This document shows positions 60,199 to 64,000 of a stretch of 64,000 nt of DNA, in pieces. Location of the stretch: assembly GCA_039810085.1 (NCBI GenBank), contig JBDHWG010000012.1, forward strand, positions 62,001 to 126,000. Direction: 5' to 3'. Source of the DNA: JBDHWG01 sp039810085. Lineage in GTDB: Bacteria > Chloroflexota > Anaerolineae > Epilineales > JAHCIE01. A program made the translations under genes and the position numbers. Numbering within the stretch: position 1 is the stretch's first letter; every line of letters begins with the position of its first letter. A model generated the notes under the pieces. It had not been told where the DNA came from. It searched no databases and worked only from the letters and a program-made list of their open reading frames with translations.

Positions 60199-60235
60199 GT
60201 GGGCGAGACGTCGGACTGGCTGACGTCTCACCCAC
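60199..60235 (+). terminator. hairpin between the acyl-CoA dehydrogenase and the synthase
   Basis: GTGGGCGAGACGTC pairs with GACGTCTCACCCAC with one mismatch and a 9-nt loop, 8 nt after the stop codon. No T-run; may attenuate or process rather than end transcription. Confidence 0.5.
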
Positions 60236-60264
60236 ACCCCAAAACGGCACAAGGAGTCGTTAGC

Positions 60265-63200
60265 ATGGCATCATCTCCAGATCGAGCACTCGATCACGCA
60301 ATAGCCATTGTGGGAGTAGGCGCAATACTCCCCGATGCGCCAAGCGCTCCGGCTTTCTGGGACAACATCTGTAACAAGGTTTACAGCATCATTGAAGTCC
60401 CACCAGAGCGCTGGCGCATCGCCGATTACTATGATCCCGACCCGACGGCCCCCGACAAGACTTACAGCAAGATTGGGGGCTTCGTGCGCGGTTTCAAGTT
60501 TGATTGGAAGCGATACAAGATTCCCCCCCGCGTCGCAGACGCCATGGACCAGGGGCAGCAGTGGGCCGTCACCATCGCCCAGCAGGCGCTGGACGACTAC
60601 GGCTACCCGAACCGCCCCCTCGACACAGAGCGCACCGGCGTTGTCACCGGCACCGCGATGGGCGGCGAGCTGCACTACCTGACCAGCCTCCGCATCAGCT
60701 TCCCTGAGTTTGTCCACGCCCTGGAAAAGACGCCCGTGTTCCAGCGGCTGCCCCAGGACGCCCGCGAGCAGATGGTGGAAGCCTGGCGCAACGAGGTTGG
60801 CGCTGCTATTCCGCCCATCACCGAAGACACGATGCCAGGCGAATTGCCGAACATCGTGTCTGGCCGCGTCGCCAACGTCCTCAACCTGCGCGGGCCGAAC
60901 TTCATTACCGACGCTGCATGCGCAGGCACTTTGGCTGCGATTGACGCGGCCTGCGACCTGTTGAACCAGCACCACTGCGACGCTGTCATCTGTAGCGGTG
61001 TTGACCGCAACATGGGCCCCAACACGTTCGTCAAGTTCTGCAAGATCGGCGCGCTCAGCCCCACCGGCACGCGCCCCTTTGGCGACGGCGCCGATGGCTT
61101 CGTCATGGGCGAAGGCTCGGCGAGCTTCCTCCTGAAGCGCCTGGCGGACGCGGAGCGCGACGGCGACCGTATCTACGCCGTGATTCGGGGCGTCGGCGGG
61201 TCGAGCGACGGGCGTGGCAAGGGGATCACTGCCCCTAACCCCATCGGCCAGCAGCTCGCGGCGATCCGCGCCTGGCAGGATGCCGGTCTGGATCCGGCGA
61301 CCGCGACCCTCATCGAAGCCCACGGGACGAGCACGAAGGTTGGTGACGTTGTCGAGGTCGAGAGCCTGTCGTCGGTGTTCGGCGGCGCGGCCAAGCAGAG
61401 CATCGCCCTTGGCTCGGCCAAGAGCAACATCGGCCACCTCAAGGCCGGCGCGGGCGCGGCGGGTCTCCTCAAGGCGGTCATGGCCGTTTACCACAAGAAG
61501 CTGCCGCCGACGCTGAACGCCGAGAAGCCCAACCCGAACATCAACTTCGCGGCGACGCCGTTCTTCGTCAATCATAATCTCCAGGACTGGCCTGCGCCAG
61601 CGAACTTCCCGCGCCGCGCGGGTGTCAGCGCCTACGGCTTCGGCGGCACGAACTTCCACGTCGTGCTCGAAGAGCACGTACCCGGCCAGCTCGAGAAGAG
61701 TCGCCAGTATTACCAGAGCGCGTCCGTGACACCGGCTGCGGGCGCGCAGCAAAGCCAGCCGAAGCCCGCCGAGAGCGTGGCCGCACCGATGGCCAGTCGC
61801 ACTCCGGCGACGGCCAGCCTCCCGCCCCTGCAAGGCTTGCCCCCCGCGCCCGCCGGCCCGTCCGGCAAGGCGTCCAACGGCCGCCCGCCGGTGCGTGGCA
61901 TCCTCGCCATTGGCGGACGCGACGCCGTCGAGCTGAAGGACAAGCTCGACGCCGTATACCTGCGCGTGCGCGACGAAGGCTACACCCCGCCGCTGAACGA
62001 AGCGCCGGACCTGGCTGATGTCAGCGCCCAGGAGCGCCTGGTCATCGACTTCGGCAACCACGACGAGCTGCTGGAGCGCCTCGAGAAGGCGCGAAAGGCG
62101 GCCGGCTTCGACAACCCCGCCGCGTGGAAGGCCCTGTCGAACCAGGGTATCTTCCGCGGCAGCGGCCCGAAGCCGGGCAAGGTGGCCTTCCTGTTCCCCG
62201 GCCAGGGCAGCCAGTACACCAACATGGGCCGCCAGCTTGTTGGGCTTGAGCCGGTTTTCGCCGAGACCTTCAAGGAAGCGGACGCGGTCATGACGCCCAT
62301 CCTGGGCCGCCCCTTGACGAGCTATATCTTTATCGACACGACGGACCCGAACGCGGTGCGGCAGGCCGAGTACGACCTGATGCAGACGGCCATCACCCAG
62401 CCTGCAATGCTGACGATGGACGAGGCTTTCCGCCGCCTTCTGGCCGAGTACGGCTTCAAGCCGGACATGGTCATGGGCCACTCGCTGGGCGAGTACGCGG
62501 CGCTGACCGCGGCGGGCATCATGCCTTTCGCCGACTCTCTCGAAGCGTCGGCGGCACGCGGGAGCGAGATGACCAAGGTCAGTTGGGGTGACAACGGCTG
62601 GATGGCCGCGGTCATGGCGCCCATCGACGTCATCGAAGCGACCCTCAAAGAAGTCGACGGCTACGTCGTCCCGGCGAACATCAACAGCACCAATCAGTCG
62701 GTCATCGGCGGCGAGAGCAAGCCCGTCGAGAAGGCCATCGAGCTGTTCCAGCAGAAGGGCTACCAGGCCGTTCGCATTCCGGTCAGCCACGCCTTCCACA
62801 CCCGCATCGTCGCGCCGGCCAGTGGCCCGCTGCGCCAGGTGTTGGACCGGCTGCACATCTATGAGCCGAAGCTGCCCCTAGTCGGCAACGTCACCGGCGA
62901 CTTGTACCCGACGGACGTCACCGAGATCAAGGACATCCTCCAGCAGCAGATCGCGGCGACGGTTCAGTTCGTCAAGGGTCTTGAGACTCTCTATCGCGAG
63001 GGTGTGCGCACCTTCGTCGAGGTCGGCCCGAAGAAGGCGCTCAAGGGCTTTGTCGATGACGTCGTTGGCAAGAAGCCGGACGTCGTCTCCCTATTTACGA
63101 ACCATCCCAAGACTGGTGAACTCCAGTCGTTTAACCAAGCCCTGTGCGGCCTGTATGCAGCGGGGTATGCTATGCAAGATTCACAACCAGTCGCGACCGG

Positions 63201-64000
63201 CAACGGCCGCCCGTCGGTTGCTGCGACTAGCGCCAACGGTCCGGTGCAGACCGAGGTCGATGCGCCCGCGCCAGAGCAGGCTCGTCCGGCGACCGTCGCC
63301 GCGCCGATCCCGCAGACGCCGGTTGCGCCATCGGTCCCCGCGTCGCCCGTGCCGCCTGCGGCGCCAGCGCCGCAGCCCTCGGCTGACGCCCTACAGTCTC
63401 TCGTCCAGGCGCTCTCGCAGCTGAGCAGCGGCGCTCCTGCGCGTAAGCCCTATGATCGCAACGACGTGCCCCTCGGCTCCGTCGTCATCTCCGGCACGGG
63501 CCTCGGCCTGCCGGGCGCAAACAAGCCGGTGATGGACCCCGACAATGCCCTGCGCATCCTGCGCGGCGAGCAGTTCGTCGACCTGATCCCGGAGCGCTTC
63601 CGCAAGCTCATGCTCAACAAGCGTGTCACCCGCTTGGTCAAGAGCGAGGACGGCAGCGGCAGTTTCGAAACCATCACCGATCCCAATGAAGTCATCAAGC
63701 TTGCTGGCCGCGGTGGGCCGTTCGACCTGACCGAAGAGTATGGTGTTCCCGCCAAGCTCGTCGAGGCGCTCGACCGCACGACGCAGCTGGCGATGGCTGC
63801 CGGCTTCGACGCTCTGCGCGAAGCCGGCATCCCGTTGGTCCAGACGTACCGCCGCACCAGCACGGGCAAGTATCTGCCTGAGCGGTGGCTGCTGCCCGAG
63901 TCGATGCGCGACGAGACCGGCATCATCTTCGCCAGCGCCTTCCCCGGCGGCGACCGCTTTGCCGACGAGCTCAACCGCTACCACACCTGGGTCAATCGCA
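60265..64000 (+). CDS. type I polyketide/fatty-acid synthase, N-terminal KS-AT-KS part
   Basis: The frame runs from ATG 60265 (AAGGAG 9 nt upstream) to the window end, 1,245 residues, unfinished. Residues ~10-470 are a ketosynthase with C219 (DAACAGT), H353 (EAHGTST) and H391 (KSNIGHL), a complete triad. Residues ~640-970 are an acyltransferase: FPGQGSQYTNMG and S740 in GHSLGEY. An Ala/Pro linker (~985-1065) has no carrier-protein DSL motif. From ~1070 a second ketosynthase-like N-terminus starts (VVISGTGLGLPG) with a long insertion; its active site is beyond the end. The layout is nearer to PUFA/FAS-like synthases than to modular PKS. Acyltransferase specificity and product cannot be read. 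Confidence 0.92.
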   Translation, partial: MASSPDRALDHAIAIVGVGAILPDAPSAPAFWDNICNKVYSIIEVPPERWRIADYYDPDPTAPDKTYSKIGGFVRGFKFDWKRYKIPPRVADAMDQGQQWAVTIAQQALDDYGYPNRPLDTERTGVVTGTAMGGELHYLTSLRISFPEFVHALEKTPVFQRLPQDAREQMVEAWRNEVGAAIPPITEDTMPGELPNIVSGRVANVLNLRGPNFITDAACAGTLAAIDAACDLLNQHHCDAVICSGVDRNMGPNTFVKFCKIGALSPTGTRPFGDGADGFVMGEGSASFLLKRLADAERDGDRIYAVIRGVGGSSDGRGKGITAPNPIGQQLAAIRAWQDAGLDPATATLIEAHGTSTKVGDVVEVESLSSVFGGAAKQSIALGSAKSNIGHLKAGAGAAGLLKAVMAVYHKKLPPTLNAEKPNPNINFAATPFFVNHNLQDWPAPANFPRRAGVSAYGFGGTNFHVVLEEHVPGQLEKSRQYYQSASVTPAAGAQQSQPKPAESVAAPMASRTPATASLPPLQGLPPAPAGPSGKASNGRPPVRGILAIGGRDAVELKDKLDAVYLRVRDEGYTPPLNEAPDLADVSAQERLVIDFGNHDELLERLEKARKAAGFDNPAAWKALSNQGIFRGSGPKPGKVAFLFPGQGSQYTNMGRQLVGLEPVFAETFKEADAVMTPILGRPLTSYIFIDTTDPNAVRQAEYDLMQTAITQPAMLTMDEAFRRLLAEYGFKPDMVMGHSLGEYAALTAAGIMPFADSLEASAARGSEMTKVSWGDNGWMAAVMAPIDVIEATLKEVDGYVVPANINSTNQSVIGGESKPVEKAIELFQQKGYQAVRIPVSHAFHTRIVAPASGPLRQVLDRLHIYEPKLPLVGNVTGDLYPTDVTEIKDILQQQIAATVQFVKGLETLYREGVRTFVEVGPKKALKGFVDDVVGKKPDVVSLFTNHPKTGELQSFNQALCGLYAAGYAMQDSQPVATGNGRPSVAATSANGPVQTEVDAPAPEQARPATVAAPIPQTPVAPSVPASPVPPAAPAPQPSADALQSLVQALSQLSSGAPARKPYDRNDVPLGSVVISGTGLGLPGANKPVMDPDNALRILRGEQFVDLIPERFRKLMLNKRVTRLVKSEDGSGSFETITDPNEVIKLAGRGGPFDLTEEYGVPAKLVEALDRTTQLAMAAGFDALREAGIPLVQTYRRTSTGKYLPERWLLPESMRDETGIIFASAFPGGDRFADELNRYHTWVNR

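Noticed and set aside
60271..62856. 861-codon open frame on the minus strand
   Set aside because: It is exactly antisense to the ketosynthase-acyltransferase gene, has no family resemblance, and reflects high GC at third positions.

Overview
This is a 64 kb window of GC-rich bacterial chromosome, densely coding, with short intergenic gaps and nearly all genes in co-directional runs. Lipoproteins with long Ala/Thr/Pro linkers, the mix of families (GerW-like, DUF362, DUF1269, giant type I synthase) and the monofunctional aspartate-pathway enzymes suggest a member of the Chloroflexota. That placement is inference from gene content, not from a marker tree. I saw no rRNA, tRNA, CRISPR array, insertion sequence or prophage.

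Region 1 (1-3636) is housekeeping: the end of GTPase Der, a membrane-anchored cytochrome c, trmD, rplS, and an RNase HII-YraN fusion. Region 2 (3638-14347) is the most interesting part. A sigma70-like promoter, a SAM-I riboswitch and an intrinsic terminator precede a ten-gene run: threonine synthase, an unknown protein, a phosphoribosyltransferase, a ThiF/MoeB-type E1-like enzyme, aspartate kinase, a DinB-fold protein, homoserine dehydrogenase, aspartate-semialdehyde dehydrogenase fused to a JAB/MPN (JAMM) domain, leuB, and an exported M23-like protein. E1-like and JAB proteins under a SAM switch point to a protein-thiocarboxylate sulfur route feeding homocysteine/methionine synthesis. The sulfur carrier itself is not in the window.

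Region 3 (14371-24000) holds a cold-shock-style RRM protein with a long leader, a pentapeptide protein, a rhodanese, a lone receiver domain, miaB, a GT-C glycosyltransferase-like membrane protein, an AzlCD exporter with a DinB-like partner, a degenerate CGNR zinc-finger remnant, and a BMP-type substrate-binding lipoprotein. Region 4 (23679-42581) is accessory: a LolD/FtsX ABC pair, a PQQ-type sugar dehydrogenase, a geranylgeranyl-reductase-family oxidoreductase, two MFS exporters, a GNAT, an M50 protease, an S51-like protein with a CysRS-like tail, a CrtC/AttH-like protein, and a large STAND-LuxR regulator.

Region 5 (42802-54856, mostly minus strand) has an enoyl-reductase-like SDR with a quinone oxidoreductase, an S9 peptidase, DUF362 plus two GerW-like proteins, a ChbG-like deacetylase, and a stress cluster (phosphoribosyltransferase, tandem universal stress protein, alpha/beta hydrolase, DUF1269). 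Region 6 (54955-58334) is a sulfur/persulfide cluster: TlpA-like thioredoxin, DUF302, MBL-rhodanese fusion, and a divergent TauE/SafE permease. Region 7 (58557-64000) has an acyl-CoA dehydrogenase and the first 1,245 residues of a KS-AT-KS multidomain synthase that runs off the end.
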